64,000 nucleotides of DNA, from contig JASANE010011798.1 of the NCBI GenBank assembly GCA_030248225.1, forward strand, positions 1-64,000, written 5' to 3'. Positions 23,001-35,952 of this stretch are shown here, in pieces. Origin of the DNA: Trileptium ribeirensis (taxonomy: Eukaryota > Nematoda > Enoplea > Enoplida > Thoracostomopsidae). Under the pieces are notes generated by a model. That model saw only the letters and a list, made by a program, of their open reading frames with translations, had not been told where the DNA came from and made no database searches. Numbering within the stretch: position 1 is the stretch's first letter; each line of letters begins with the position of its first letter. Made by a program: the position numbers and the translations under genes.

Positions 23001-24796
23001 AATTTATCCAGAACAGCATGGGCACGCTCTGATATAAGGAAATTTCAATAACGGGCAGTAGGCCCGCCTACAACAGCAGCGCAGAGGTCGAACGACCTCC
23101 TCAGCCAAATGCCGGCTTGCATACTGGTATAGTCTTAAAATTTTGTTGAAAATAAAAGTATTTGCAATATAGCAGTACAATGTCACTCATTCCTCTATAA
23201 CTATTCTATAATGAGCAAATGGCAGCAATTAGTAAAGCTGTAGCTTACTAAAGGAAATCTTTTGTGTTTTAGCAGTAAAACACAAATTTCAAAAGAACCG
23301 AACCCCTTTACGTAATTAAAAAGCCCCAAATAATGCTGGACCGAAGGGGTTCCGAAACGATTTAGTTATTCCTATAATGAATATTTATGGCAGGATTTAC
23401 CATAGGTAACAGCAACGATTAACTCGAATAGTGTTTCTCTGAATCTTTGGCCGATTGTAAGGATATAAAGTTAAAATATTTGAAATAATCAGCTAAGCTA
23501 ATGAAAGAGATGGGACAAGAGTAATATTTTAGATTTCCCATTTGCGTTGTCTCGAAAATTGTTGTTTTATATTCGAAATTGCATGTCATTCAATGGCTTA
23601 GCGAGCCGTCCCGTCCGGTCAATCTTGAAATTAAGGATTCAACTCAAGTCCGTACCTTTTACGTTGTCAGTAGTTATTGTTACAGCGTCTACATACATGG
23701 GCTCATTACATATATTACATACTCATTACAAAACGAGGTTAACAGAGCACTATTTTCATATAATTTACCAATATTAGCTTCGGAGTAGAAGTTTACAAAA
23801 AATATTGCACATTTTGTATGAACTGGTGCTTCACAGCTGAAAAGATAAACATTACCTAGTTAAATTATTCAAGGCAGAGCCCGAACTTTTGCGAGGAAGC
23901 AACAACGTTAAGCACCGGTTCTGTATAAGGTGAAAGAGAAAGTACTACAAATTTTAGGATGCCAGTTTTTCCAATTAAAAGAAGTCAACAATAAATAATT
24001 TTGCTGTATAATAATGCTTTTGAAATGGCTTAACTCAAGACTGACGACCTCAGCGAAATTGCTTAATCGTTCCATTGATATCATGCTAATATTTTGACAT
24101 GGTTACACCAAAACATTGTTAGATATATAACCTCATCGCAAAATGTTTTTAGTGTAAACCCAATGATCCTCGGGAAGCATCCAGTTTGTTTATAGTTTTA
24201 AGCATGTAAGAAAAATGGGTGTCGATTTTACACGTCAAGTTACGATTTTGCCTGAAATGTGCACAACTCAAAATGATGATAAACCAAAATGTTTTGCCTC
24301 AAAATGTGAGTCCCTGAAAATACAGTGCCTCAAAATGTGAATATATCATTCGTTCCAAAAAGCCTTTGCCGAAGCGCAGCGCTGTGCACTGTCTATAAAG
24401 CACTCCAGGCTAAAGCTCTAGCTATGAACTTGTTAAAAATCTTTCTGGTACGTTCTTATTTTTTACCGTCCTTAATAGTGTGTTTCTTAAATACTTTCAA
24501 TTCTACGTTTGTTTATTGTAATCTAGCAGCCAATCCATAATTGAGCTATTGGATGAATCTTTAAGCCGCTGAGCGCTTGCTACTAAATTAAGTACAGTGG
24601 AGTTGAGCGGATCCTTAAGTTAGAGCTCTTCAATCTATCAACAGACAAAAGTATACAAACGTGCAATACACGACAAATGGAAGTAACATAACACTACTTT
24701 TTTGTGCGTGTACTGTTGCCATTATTGTCCATTGTGCAGCAAAGTGCTAACTGAGCATTGAGCACTAAAATCAATTAAGTAGTGAATATTTCTTAC
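20069..24796 (-). other. Intron of the vWD-sushi gene (inferred)
   Basis: The 4.7 kb between the sushi exon donor (GTAAGA) and the terminal-exon acceptor. It contains the 114-bp tandem array at 21700-22508 and otherwise AT-rich sequence without recognisable coding. A further exon inside it cannot be excluded. Confidence 0.45.
21700..22508. repeat. Tandem array, 7 copies of a ~114-bp unit
   Basis: Seven copies, marked by ATAGGTCGTATATGTG and spaced 112-114 bp (about 21766, 21880, 21994, 22107, 22219, 22332, 22446). Each unit contains a perfect hairpin, TATATGTG then 8 bases then CACATATA. Units differ by point changes and one-base indels. The ORFs on both strands across the array (up to 137 codons) arise because 114 is 38 codons; they shift frame with the indels and are not called as genes. 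Confidence 0.9.
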
Positions 24797-24976
24797 AACG
24801 ACAAGATGGCAGCCGACCGGGAGACCATTTTCCGTTTTTGCACGTTCTCCTGTTGTCGCCATATAAATATAGCTCTGGCCGGCATGCGAAAGTAACAGTG
24901 ACGCCATCCAAGTAATTATTCCCAGGAGGATACTTGATAACTCCACGATTCTTCTTCAATGGCCCGCAGCTCGTTA
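24797..24976 (-). CDS. Sushi/CCP domain exon of vWD-sushi protein
   Basis: A 180-nt exon on the minus strand, phase 1 at both ends, as is usual for sushi-domain exons. Acceptor TTGGCTTATTATAG precedes it; donor T/GTAAGA follows. It encodes one complete sushi domain: Cys1 in SCGPL, Cys2 in TFACRP, Cys3 in RRTCKNG, the conserved Trp in GKWSPG and Cys4 in LPSCR. Sushi domains are extracellular binding modules held by two disulfides. The long middle part (NNYLDGVTVTFAC, YLYGDNRRTC) resembles the sushi domain that follows vWD in the mesh/SUSD2/mucin-4 family. The partial ORF beginning at 25007 includes intron bases. Confidence 0.8.
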
Positions 24977-25435
24977 CTATAATAAGCCAAATAATATTAA
25001 TAAACATTTATAAGCCAATCTAAAATACTACTTTCAGGTACGAAGACAAGAAATATATTGGAAGAGCGAAACAATAAAAATAATTCAAACTTCTGTACGA
25101 GATTAGGTAATTTTTATCTGGATCAATGGGTTCAATTTGGAATATTTAGTGGCTTGCCGCAAGTACAAAGCTCTAATTTCCTCACTACCTGTATTGAATT
25201 AACCGTCAAAGGTAATAAATGCGTATTAATCACACTCAGCTAGATTGTGAAAGATGTTTTGGGAAATTGCGCAGTGTTTAATTCTATTTTGACCGAATAC
25301 AATTAAAAGTATCTTTAGTCCTGGGATGAAATATATATTGAGGAATGTACGTGGGATGTAATAGGTATTAAAGCCATATAAAAATTCACTATCTCAGTAA
25401 AACTAGGTTAGAATGAAATATCGTGTTTGTACTAG

Positions 25436-26040
25436 TTACGAAATGTGAAATCCATCACTGGTAAAGCACCTTGGCACTTGTGACTTGATTAGTTTTATGA
25501 ATGACTTTAAATCCACTGGAATATCTATCCAATGATACGGCTTATACAATGTTGCAGCTGTTTTCTTGTAACCACAATGCTTCTTGTGCACCATGGTTAT
25601 TATTGTGACATCGTGAGGTTGTGACATTATTTCCAACACTTGCTAGACTCATAACCATACGCCATGTCATGGAATGGTATATACATAGATGCTAGCACTA
25701 CCTCTTCAGCAAACTCCAATGGTTAGTTTTGCTATGAGTCAAATTTTTAATCTCGGACTTGGTTGCCCAATAATATTTCAAAAATCAGTGATGCTAGACC
25801 AGTTGCGTACTCTACGCGCCATTTTAAGCTCTGTGACACTTCTTCCCACTTTGAACATTTAAACAGGAAGCAGGTTTCGAAGAATGGCCACCTTGTTAGT
25901 ATGCTGTAATTTAGATTATGTCTTCGTTTTCTTAGGCGTAATTCTATTAACAACAATACGCTTTTTAGGTCTAAAGGTCGAATATTAGGGTCATTATTTG
26001 TGTTTTGACATCGGCAGTCCGGGTTGAAGGCTGCCATCAT
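25436..26040 (-). other. Two adjacent unassigned open stretches
   Basis: On the minus strand, 25747-26040 (97 codons, beginning MMAAFNPDCRCQ) and 25436-25639 (67 codons) are unusually open for this AT-rich DNA. They may be fragments of an old mobile element lying in the intron. No family motif, splice site pair or zinc-binding pattern could be confirmed. Confidence 0.2.
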
Positions 26041-26639
26041 GAATTTTTCGGTTATAGAACTATTTTAAAGGCAAGTATTTTCTATTTATTGTACCCGCTT
26101 GCGCTAACTATTAATCAGTGCTATAGATTGACTAATGGTAAATTATTTTCCATGTTTAGGTAAATGTTTGAGTAAATATTTAAATTATTTTCCGGCCCGC
26201 GGTATCTAATTATAAGCAGGCTTAAATACAATTTCAGTTATCGAAACTATCAGAACAGTTTGGACTGTTTAAGAACAAAATACGTTATAAAGGACAGCTT
26301 AGGGTTAATCTGTCGTAAATTGAGGATGTTGGAGGCAGCAGAGCTAATAGCATTTAAAATAACTTTTCTGTGATCAGATATATTCCAAGAGCTTTATAAA
26401 TATGCGACACCCCGCTACGGCCCTGTTACGTACAAATGGTGAACTGTAATATATTTCTATGACACGTTTCTTCAATGAAAGGTAATACTTCATCCCCTTG
26501 CCTATAAATTGCAACCGAATGTTATTTTTGGCCTCACAACATTTCTACAATAAACTCGGTGACGATCATAGATCAACTCAACAACGGCTGCTCGAATTTA
26601 TAGCAGTTAAGGCTCGAAATTTTCGTCTTAATGACTAAC

Positions 26640-26780
26640 TGTGTGCTTCTGAGACTTAGATTATTAGCTTCATTCCTGGACTAATTATCACCGAAGAACA
26701 CTATTTTCTCTACTTTGCGTTTAAAACATGTAAATTTCCTAATTTTCATTGCCACATCTGTAACTCTGGCATGGATCAAC
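26640..26780 (+). repeat. Interspersed repeat D, copy 2
   Basis: Same orientation as 8408-8520 and sharing GAGACTTAG, CTATTTTC, CCTAATTTTCATTGC and ATCTGTAACTC in the same order. Confidence 0.45.
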
Positions 26781-28627
26781 GGATGTGGCTAATTTTAGTT
26801 TCAGCATATAGGTTATAAACTAGATGCTTACCATGGACCGTTGGATTGATTTATTCAATTTTGGGGTCATATGTTCAACATATGAACCCTGTTCTTTATG
26901 TGATCTATGTTTCCATAGTTGTGCTCATTAATATTCGTGAACTTACATAGTTTTGACTATGGCATATAAAATCCATCGTTTATCAATTAACATCAATGGA
27001 ATAAACGACATAGCAAGGACTTCAATCACCTTTTCATTGTGCCGTGTTAGTCTCATAGTGAATTTGTATGTTAAGAGCACCAAATATTTGCTTGCAACAA
27101 CAAACAGCTCCAAATGCCAAAATTAAGGTTCCGATGGGAGTTAAACTAGTATCTTGTGTACTGGTAGGACGGTACCGCACGTTACACCGCTTGACCACAC
27201 TGAAATCAAGGGACCAACGTGACAGAAATAAAACACGTAAAGCTAGCTACCCGAATTTCACAGTTAGAACAAGCAGAACTGTTGCAAAATTACAGTTTTG
27301 GAAACACTTTGCATTATCCTTTATGCCCTAGCCCATGCGTCTTTCTAGTCCGTTCAACCACTAAAAATCATAAAGTTGCTTCAGTAGTTGTTTAGTTTAC
27401 TCAGTGATTACGCAGCAGCACGGGACAATTAATGGGTTCTATTTGATAGGGTAAACCCAACAACTCTAAATTACCCAAGATCACAAATTCATCCTAGTTA
27501 GTGGACAACCGATATCTTGTTGCTTATTTATTTTTCAAGCTTTCTGTCTATATCAGTGTATGTGCTATGAATGCCCGAATGAAATCGTACCAACCAATCC
27601 CAAGTTATAAAAGCAAATCAACAGACGAGGTGTTGGTCTAAAATATGGGGTTTTGACAACGTTATGGTCACATGAAGGGATTATTCGGTTTATACCATTA
27701 TTACAGGTAAGTTGTTTATGCCACGTACCTTTGGAAAAATTTTAACGCCTTATGTTTGCCCTTGCTAGCTTATAGACGACAACTTCTTAATCCGAACTGA
27801 TTTTGGCACGAAATATTAAGAGGTTTGTTCAACCCCTGCTTGCAAACAACGGGAGATACAGGAAAATAATTCTTCCCGTACGTTCCATTCTATGATCGTA
27901 TTGAATGGTAAAAAATTAAAAAATTCCGCCGATCGGCTCTCTAGCTATAGGTGCTGCAATAAACGTTGCGTTTTATTACTGTATAGTGCAACGACGCAAC
28001 AGAATAATCTATCTTAGGATAAATAAATATAAAATATATAATAAATGAAAACTACATTTATCTGAATTTCTGTTGTTTGGTAGCTGTTCTTTGCGAGTAA
28101 TTGTGTATCGTCGATGGCCATTTTCAAGACATGCCCTGCTATTCCATAATGTCTACGTTACTATTTCCCGTAAAGCTCAAGAAGCGAGCACATTTTATTG
28201 CCGACTTAATGTCTGCATACACCTGGGGTAAACACGTAACGGTAATAATTGTTTTTATTTCCCTCCGTGCTAAGCAGAAATCGAACAATCCGTGTTTCCA
28301 TAACATAAAATTTCAATTTTTTGGGTCACAATAATTAGTTGTTTCTCCACTTGGCTTAAATTTGTTGATCCACGTTTTATGACATGGGTCTGTCATTTCT
28401 CTGGTCTATTCTTAGCCGACGCAACAATTTTGCACGAAACAGTTTTAATTCAACGCGCTTCCTGGCCACGTTTATTCGTAGCGCGACAGTTGAATAAAAT
28501 AGTGACGAGTCCGGTCCTGAATTTGTCATCAAAGGCAATGAACCCGGCTTTTAGAACAAGATGTAAACATTATCTATGAAAGAAAATCTTTGAAAAAATG
28601 CGGCCAAAGTAAAAGGGCGTAAGCTAT

Positions 28628-28810
28628 ATGCAGGTTATGCCGTCATCGATATACTAAGCCTACGGCTTAGCCTAAGCTAAGGCGTTTATATGAACGATAT
28701 ACTTAGTTAGGACTAAGTCGCCGGGCAGCTTCCCGAACCTCCGCACTAAGCTGTTCTTTTTAATGATATAAAGTTGCGCTCCTTAGCTTTATTTGGGCCG
28801 AAACGGCTTT
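28628..28810 (+). repeat. Interspersed repeat C, copy 2
   Basis: Shares ATATACTAAGCCTA, CTAAGCTGTTCTTTTT and TTGGGCC with 61857-61985, and the last part with 9400-9456. It contains the hairpin TAAGCC-TAC-GGCTTA near 28660. Confidence 0.55.
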
Positions 28811-29364
28811 GAACTTTGGTTCCGTGCACAACTGTGTGATCATGTGAGCTGGCCAAAACTAACAGGAAAAGACGTTACATTAACAAAGTGGCCTTAATGT
28901 CAAAAATTAAGACTTACACTTTTTTAAATTTCGCTTTATCCTTTCGAACATACGTTCGTTGTCGCGAGTCGAAATAGCAATCGCTTTATTTCCGGTCATT
29001 AGATAATCATATTCACACGATTTAACGCCGGAACAGGTTTCCTGTAAAGTATTAAATTAGGCAATAAACGAAATTCAGCGATCTGCTCTGTTAGAACAAT
29101 AAACTTCAAAAATTTCCGATATCGCAACAGCTAACCACTGTGTTGGTTCGAACAAAGGAAAATTGTAAAAAAATAAAATCAAAGCTGTACCATATAAACG
29201 GTAACGTTTAATCCTTGTTGTTCAATTACGCATTAAACTCATGCATGGAAAGAGCACACGAAGACCATTCAACACACTGACCAACTATCGATGTGGAGAT
29301 ATAAAGAATCGGAGACACATAATATTTATAATAGCCAAACACAAAGCTGTATTCACATGTCCCC

Positions 29365-32260
29365 AATTATGTGGGGGCCCAGCATCTGTTTGATTGGCGA
29401 TCTCCAATGATGACGAGCCATTGCGGGATCGACCATGACCTGCATAGACTCACGTTGCCAGCATCTCCATAGGACGTCACTGAATAGCAGCTCCATTTCT
29501 GCCAGCGTTGGCCGATTGCAGGTTGTAAATGCTCGTCATGGTGGTCTTCTCCAATTCGGTGATGCAATTCAATCCAACAATATCCTTTTTGGTAGCCTGG
29601 TATCACTCACCCATATTATATAGCCCAGCCATCCCAGACGCATTCTTGTAGCTGTTGACATTATGCTGGACTTTCGGTCGGCGAAGCCGTGCAGAGCTCA
29701 ATTTGAAGTATGACTGAGCCACGTGACGCCCAGTATTATGAGCGGGCAGCTGCGTTCGAACATTGCTAAGTTATGGGCATGTTGAACGCTTAGGCGTGCA
29801 AGTCTCAGCACCATATAGTTGAACTGGGTTGACGCACGAATCTGAGACTGAAGTTAATTTCAGTGCTGACCAGATTATTTCATGACAGTTTTTTTGGTTA
29901 GTAATGACGTGTGGCGATCGCAATTTTGTTTTAATTGTCCTTGTCGGAGCAGCCAGATCCAGTTACAGTAGAGCCTAGATAGCAGAAGCTGTCAACGTTT
30001 CCCAAAGTTGCACCGTCCACAGAGATGTGAAGACGGGGAGTAGATTGACAGCAGTAAGACAACACCTTTGTTTTTGTTGTGTTTATCTTTAGGCCTACAC
30101 GACTGCAGTGCTTGTACAGGCAATCAGTTGTTACTTGCATTTGAGCTTCCGACTCTGTGTGCTAGTAGCGCCATGTCATCGCGTAGTCAACATCATTCCT
30201 GACGGCTTGGTTCGACGCTGCTGAAAAGGTGAAACCCGCCGGTGCCTAATGAATGGTTGTATTCAGGACCAAGCCAACAGTGTTACTGAATAACAACGCT
30301 GACATTACTGATCATTGTCGCACGTCTGTATTAATTTCAAACGGCGAGGACTGGACATTTTGGATTCTGACTACACTGCTAGACAGCACGTAAAGCAATT
30401 GGATTATCTCAAGCAGTTGGCAGGACATCTTGTCGCTTCTACAATGTTGTAAAGACTGCTTCTGTCCACTGAACCGAATGCTGCTTTAAAGCCAACAAAA
30501 GTCGCGGTTGTCGGCCGCCTGAATGAACTCGTGTCGGCGTTGTAGCATCAGGCTTAGCGCCGCTATTTGATCTATACAGCACCTGCCTGGCCAGAAGCCC
30601 GCCTGATGTTCCCTCGTGAGACTGTAGCGCTGACTTGAAACAGTTCACCAAACTGCTTCTCGCACTTAGAAGTCAATGCTTAAAAGTGATTTACCACCGT
30701 AGTGTTTGTAATCCGTGGGGGTGCGGTACCCTTTCTTGAACAGCGAGATTATAATAGCTGTTCTCCAGGCTTCTGAAATGTTCTACTGCCATATTGTCAC
30801 AAGCTGTATTGTCTCTATCATTACTTCGCCACTGTGTTTCAGAATTTCCGAGAGAATTGGTTCAAGTCCGGCGACCGCTTCGTTGCGCAGTGACTGCATC
30901 GCCTATTAATTTGCTGAGTTGACGGTGGTCGTGAGTGATCCTCGGCATCGTACCGAGGGATTGCGTTTATTGGTGGCTCTGCCTTAAGCAGTTGTTGGGA
31001 GTGTTCTCTCCAGCTATCCATCTGCTCCTCAAGGCGGGTTATCACTCATTCTGCGGCATTCCAATCATATCCCTTTTACCACAGGCGCGCGTTATAATTT
31101 GATAAAGCTTCCGATAGTCACCTATGCTTCTATTGTGTTCCAGATCGTCAGCAAATGTGTTCCAGTAAGCCACTTTATCGGACTTCAGAGAGGCATGCAG
31201 GAAGTTTTTTAGTTGATTTTGGCAACGACGACTGAGCAGCTCTGTACTTAGAGGAAACTTCAAGCGTTTTCTCGGTGATCCAGTGTACCTTTTTCCTGGC
31301 AGAGGGCCTTGCAGCTATTTGTGCCTAGGACAATGTCACCATAGTAATATTTTCGCACGCGCTGTCAGCATCGTTAAACTGTTCGTCTTCTATATTGGCT
31401 AGGCGAATTTGGAATTCGTTGCTCCCTGACGGTATTGAAAGCCTGCATGTGATATCGATTTAGGTTGGTTTCAGGTTTCATTTTGACGCTAGCTACTAGT
31501 ACAGTGTGATGGGTAGTACAGTGTGATCGGTTGCTTCAGTGGCTTCGACGGTTGGCGACCGCAACGTCCTTCGCCTAGATTATAGGCAGTGGTCGATCTG
31601 ATTTCGATACATGCCCGTTAGGGGCACCCCAAGTTTCCAGATGCCTCTTTTTGTGTTTTAAATTTGTGCTGGCCAATAAAAATCTGACTGATTTCGGCGA
31701 ATGATGGCAGTCTGCTACCGTTATCGTTGCCGACTGCAGTCTCGCTTCCAGTGCGGAGACCGATTTTGCCATTGAAGTTTCCTGATACTATTTTCACATC
31801 GTCTGACAAACACTGGTTTGAAGTTTCCAGCAGCTCGTCCAGAATGTGCTTTTCTAATCATCCAGAGCATCCTCTGTTAAAGCATAAGCCATTGTCATGA
31901 AAACGTTGACTGGCTCGGCACGTACGCGGATCAGCGCTACACGAAGAGCTTACCTGGTCTCAAACGCCTTGACGGGCTTCGTGATTTAGTACAAACCCTG
32001 CACCAAACCGCCCAGGGCGTTAGTTTTAACTATGATAGAATGAAGTAATCATTAGGATTTCCCAATACGTGCTGAGTCCGAACAATATACACTTCTTGAG
32101 CCCTGTGCACCGGTATTTTGTGTTCAAATATCACTACAATATCGGCCGCGCTGAATTGCAAAAAGTCAACCATAAACTCCACATAGCTAAGGTTAAGCAG
32201 TGTACGTACATTACAGCACTCCAATTGCACCTTGTTCTTTGTTGGTCGGAGATATTTTCG
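29365..32260 (-). pseudogene. RTE-like retrotransposon, nearly full length, decayed
   Basis: About 2.9 kb on the minus strand, parallel to the host gene and inside its inferred intron. The APE-type endonuclease starts around 32230 (LECCNVRTLLNLSYVEF) and continues with VKIVSGNFNGKIG (about 31790). The reverse transcriptase is recognisable from FKKGYRTPTDYKHY (about 30740), HQAGFWPGRCCIDQI (about 30600) and INTTKTKVLSY (about 30070). A typical RTE C-terminal part ends near 29365 (LPKRILLD, WRR). Its catalytic YADD box is split by a frameshift near 30180 (DYA in one frame, DDMALLAH in the next). Many stops; inactive. The GCIDQI-type RT is like the RTE families common in flatworms. Confidence 0.8.
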
Positions 32261-32934
32261 CGATAGCTTGTCGAACGCATGACCTTCAAGAGAAATACGA
32301 CGTGCCGCAGGCGTTTACCTATTTATCACTTTGTCCACAAGTGAGAGACAACGCGCGCCGTCTGCCCAGCAAGCGGTAGCATTATTGCAATTTGTTTAAA
32401 ATCGAATTATTTTGGGTTTGCTTCCGCGGAATTGAAAACACCATCGGGTTTCCAGGTTCGATGGCGCAAGCTCCATATATCCCCACCCGCAGTTCCTGCA
32501 ACGGCCGGCCGGGCCAAACATACAATATGCATGCAAATATATATTTTACGAAAACTGGGTCCAAACATCTCATTCAGAATTTATTCTAAGATGTTATAAA
32601 TATAATTACGACTGGACAAGCTACAGTGTCCGTACCCTTGGAACTTGCAGCTGGAAGCACTTTCACAAGTGAAATAAACTAATGGAATTTAACAAAATAC
32701 ATATTATTCAGTATTTTGCACAATAGCAATCAATTTTAGAAGCTGCGTCAGAATTGCTACATTAGCGAGAACCACTTCGTTTCATATTGTAAGTTAATGA
32801 AGCTGCGAAATATCGTAAACTAATAGACATACTCGTTGAAGTTATATATATCAACTAATAGTTTCCTTAATTTTTCTTCCGTGATTCTGTGAAAGCTATT
32901 AATAACCAAGAGGGATCGTGTAGAAAAAGCCACA

Positions 32935-33162
32935 GAATATGAATGTAGGCTGAAATAAGACTAATGAATATAAGCGAGGATAAACTAAAATGAATGTAGG
33001 CTGAAATAAGACTAATGAATATAAGCGAAGATAAACTAAAATGAATGTAGGCTGAAATAAGACTAATGAATATAAGCGAGGATAAACTAAAATGAATGTA
33101 GGCTGAAATAAGACTAATGAATATAAGCGAGGATAAACTAAAATAAATGTAGGCTGAAATAA
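32935..33162. repeat. 51-bp satellite, left block
   Basis: About 4.5 copies of a 51-bp unit (AATGAATGTAGGCTGAAATAAG plus CTAATGAATATAAGCGAGGATAAACTAAA-type bases). It was separated from the main array by the insertion at 33163-33670. Confidence 0.95.
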
Positions 33163-33670
33163 TGCGGCGTTCACGTTATAATGTCCCCAACGTTTGGAAC
33201 CTATGTACCCCACACAGTGTCAGACACACTGTTGACAACAGGGTGTCTTAGACACCCCATGTTTTAATAAATTTTTTCAACGGTAGCTAGTTACGCGTAT
33301 TACCACTTGCCGACAGAGTCAGGCACACCGTGTCTTCTGGCAGTTTCATTGACACTGTTCGGAATTATTTGAGCAATGTTCATATGGGCTAGATACAAAT
33401 ATCGAGAATTTAGGAAAAACTCCACAGGACAGTTGACTAATAAACCGCATTCGCTACAGACGGTGTCCGTTATAGTTAATTCGCGCCAAATTGGTAGCTA
33501 AGGGTGTGTACGACACTGTCTAGAAAAAATTTAGTAGCTAAGGGTGTGTCGTACACCCTCGGCATTAAATTTACAGTATGGGTGTCACCCTGACTGTCTA
33601 TACGGTAGGGTCGCGACTACTGGGGGTCAAAAGTTCCAAACAGCGGGGACATTATAACGTGAACGCCGCA
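33163..33670 (+). mobile_element. 508-bp inverted-repeat element inserted in the satellite (family A), TAA duplication
   Basis: The ends are TGCGGCGTTCACGTTATAAT and its reverse complement. TAA at 33160-33162 and 33671-33673 is a duplicated part of the satellite unit (GAAATAAGACTA), so both the insertion site and the 3-bp duplication are certain. A TAA duplication points to PIF/Harbinger. Inner sequence is rich in short palindromes around GACACTGTGTC and AGGGTGTCTAAGACACCCT. No transposase is encoded. A second copy is at 45060-45337 in reverse orientation and a fragment at 47540-47602. Confidence 0.85.
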
Positions 33671-35952
33671 TAAGACTAATGAATATAAGCGAGGATAAAC
33701 TAAAATGAATGTAGGCTGAAATAAGACTAATGAATGTAAGCGAGGATAAACTAAAATGAATGTAGGCTGAAATAAGACTAATGAATATAAGCGAGGATAA
33801 ACTAAAATGAATGTAGCCTGAAATAAGACTGATGAATATAAGCGAGGATAAACTAAAATGAATGTAGGCTGAAATAAGACTAATGAATATAAGCGAGGAT
33901 AAACTAAAATGAATGTAGGCTGAAATAAGACTAATGAATATAAGCGAGGATAAACTAAAACGAATGTAGGCTGAAATAAGACTGATGAATATAAGCGAGG
34001 ATAAACTAAAATGAATGTAGGCTGAAATAAGACTAATGAATATAAGCGAGGATAAACTAAAATAAATGTAGGCTGAAATAAGACTAATGAATATAAGCGA
34101 GGATAAACTAAAATGAATGTAGGCTGAAATAAGACTAATGAATATAAGCGAGGATAAACTAAAATGAATGTAGGCTGAAATAAGACTAATGAATATAAGC
34201 GAGGATAAACTAAAATGAATGTAGGCTGAAATAAGACTAATGAATGTAAGCGAGGATAAACTAAAATAAATGTAGGCTGAAAAAGACTAATGAATATAAG
34301 CGAGGATAAGCTAAAATGAATGTAGGCTGAAATAAGACTAATGAATGTAAGCGAGGATAAACTAAAATGAATGTAGGCTGAAATAAGACTAATGACTATA
34401 AGCGAGGATAAACTAAAATGAATGTAGGCTGAAATAAGACTGATGAATATAAGCGAGGATAAACTAAAATGAATGTAGGCTGAAATAAGACTAATGAATA
34501 TAAGCGAGGATAAACTAAAATGAATGTAGGCTGAAATAAGACTAATGAATATAAGCGAGGATAAACTAAAATGAATGTAGGGTGAAATAAGACTGATGAA
34601 TATAAGCGAGGATAAACTAAAATGAATGTAGGGTGAAATAAGACTAATGAATATAAGCGAGGATAAACTAAAATAAATGTAGGCTGAAATAAGACTAATG
34701 AATATAAGCGAGGATAAACTAAAATGAATGTAGGGTGAAATAAGACTGATGAATATAAGCGAGGATAAACTAAAATGAATGTAGGGTGAAATAAGACTAA
34801 TGACTATAAGCGAGGATAAACTAAAATGAATGTAGGCTGAAATAAGACTGATGAATATAAGCGAGGATAAACTAAAATGAATGTAGGCTGAAATAAGACT
34901 GATGAATATAAGCGAGGATAAACTAAAATGAATGTAGGCTGAAATAAGACTAATGAATATAAGCGAGGATAAACTAAAATGAATGTAGGCTGAAATAAGA
35001 CTAATGAATATAAGCGAGGATAAACTAAAATGAATGTAGGGTGAAATAAGACTGATGAATATAAGCGAGGATAAACTAAAATGAATGTAGGGTGAAATAA
35101 GACTAATGAATATAAGCGAGGATAAACTAAAATAAATGTAGGCTGAAATAAGACTAATGAATATAAGCGAGGATAAACTAAAATGAATGTAGGGTGAAAT
35201 AAGACTGATGAATATAAGCGAGGATAAACTAAAATGAATGTAGGGTGAAATAAGACTAATGAATATAAGCGAGGATAAACTAAAATGAATGTAGGCTGAA
35301 ATAAGACTAATGAATATAAGCGAGGATAAACTAAAATGAATGTAGGCTGAAATAAGACTAATGAATATAAGCGAGGATAAACTAAAATGAATGTAAGGTG
35401 AAATAAGACTGATGAATATAAGCGAGGATAAACTAAAATGAATGTAGGGTGAAATAAGACTAATGACTATAAGCGAGGATAAACTAAAATGAATGTAGGC
35501 TGAAATAAGACTGATGAATATAAGCGAGGATAAACTAAAATGAATGTAGGCTGAAATAAGACTAATGAATATAAGCGAGGATAAACTAAAATGAATGTAG
35601 GCTGAAATAAGACTAATGAATATAAGCGAGGATAAACTAAAATGAATGTAGGGTGAAATAAGACTGATGAATATAAGCGAGGATAAACTAAAATGAATGT
35701 AGGGTGAAATAAGACTAATGAATATAAGCGAGGATAAACTAAAATGAATGTAGGCTGAAATAAGACTAATGAATATAAGCGAGGATAAACTAAAATGAAT
35801 GTAGGGTGAAATAAGACTGATGAATATAAGCGAGGATAAACTAAAATGAATGTAGGCTGAAATAAGACTAATGAATATAAGCGAGGATAAACTAAAATAA
35901 ATGTAGGCTGAAATAAGACTAATGAATATAAGCGAGGATAAACTAAAATAGT
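33671..35952. repeat. 51-bp satellite, main block (~45 copies)
   Basis: Highly homogeneous 51-bp units; variants such as GGGTG for GGCTG, GACTGATG for GACTAATG and AATAAATG for AATGAATG recur in blocks. 51 is 17 codons, so the minus strand stays open for 802 codons (33617-36025), switching register once. Part of it is open in a second frame too. The translation is a monotonous hydrophobic 17-residue repeat (SLSSLIFISLISAYIHF). I treat the ORF as a by-product of the array and not as a gene. Confidence 0.95.

Larger units (their letters stand above)
26041..29364. other. Intronic AT-rich DNA with old repeats
   Basis: Lies within the inferred intron span between the sushi and vWD exons. It contains repeat D copy 2 (26640-26780) and repeat C copy 2 (28628-28810). 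Short ORFs at 27068-27331, 28101-28334 and 28379-28579 on the plus strand show no recognisable domain. The missing exon between vWD and sushi was looked for here and not identified. Confidence 0.4.
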
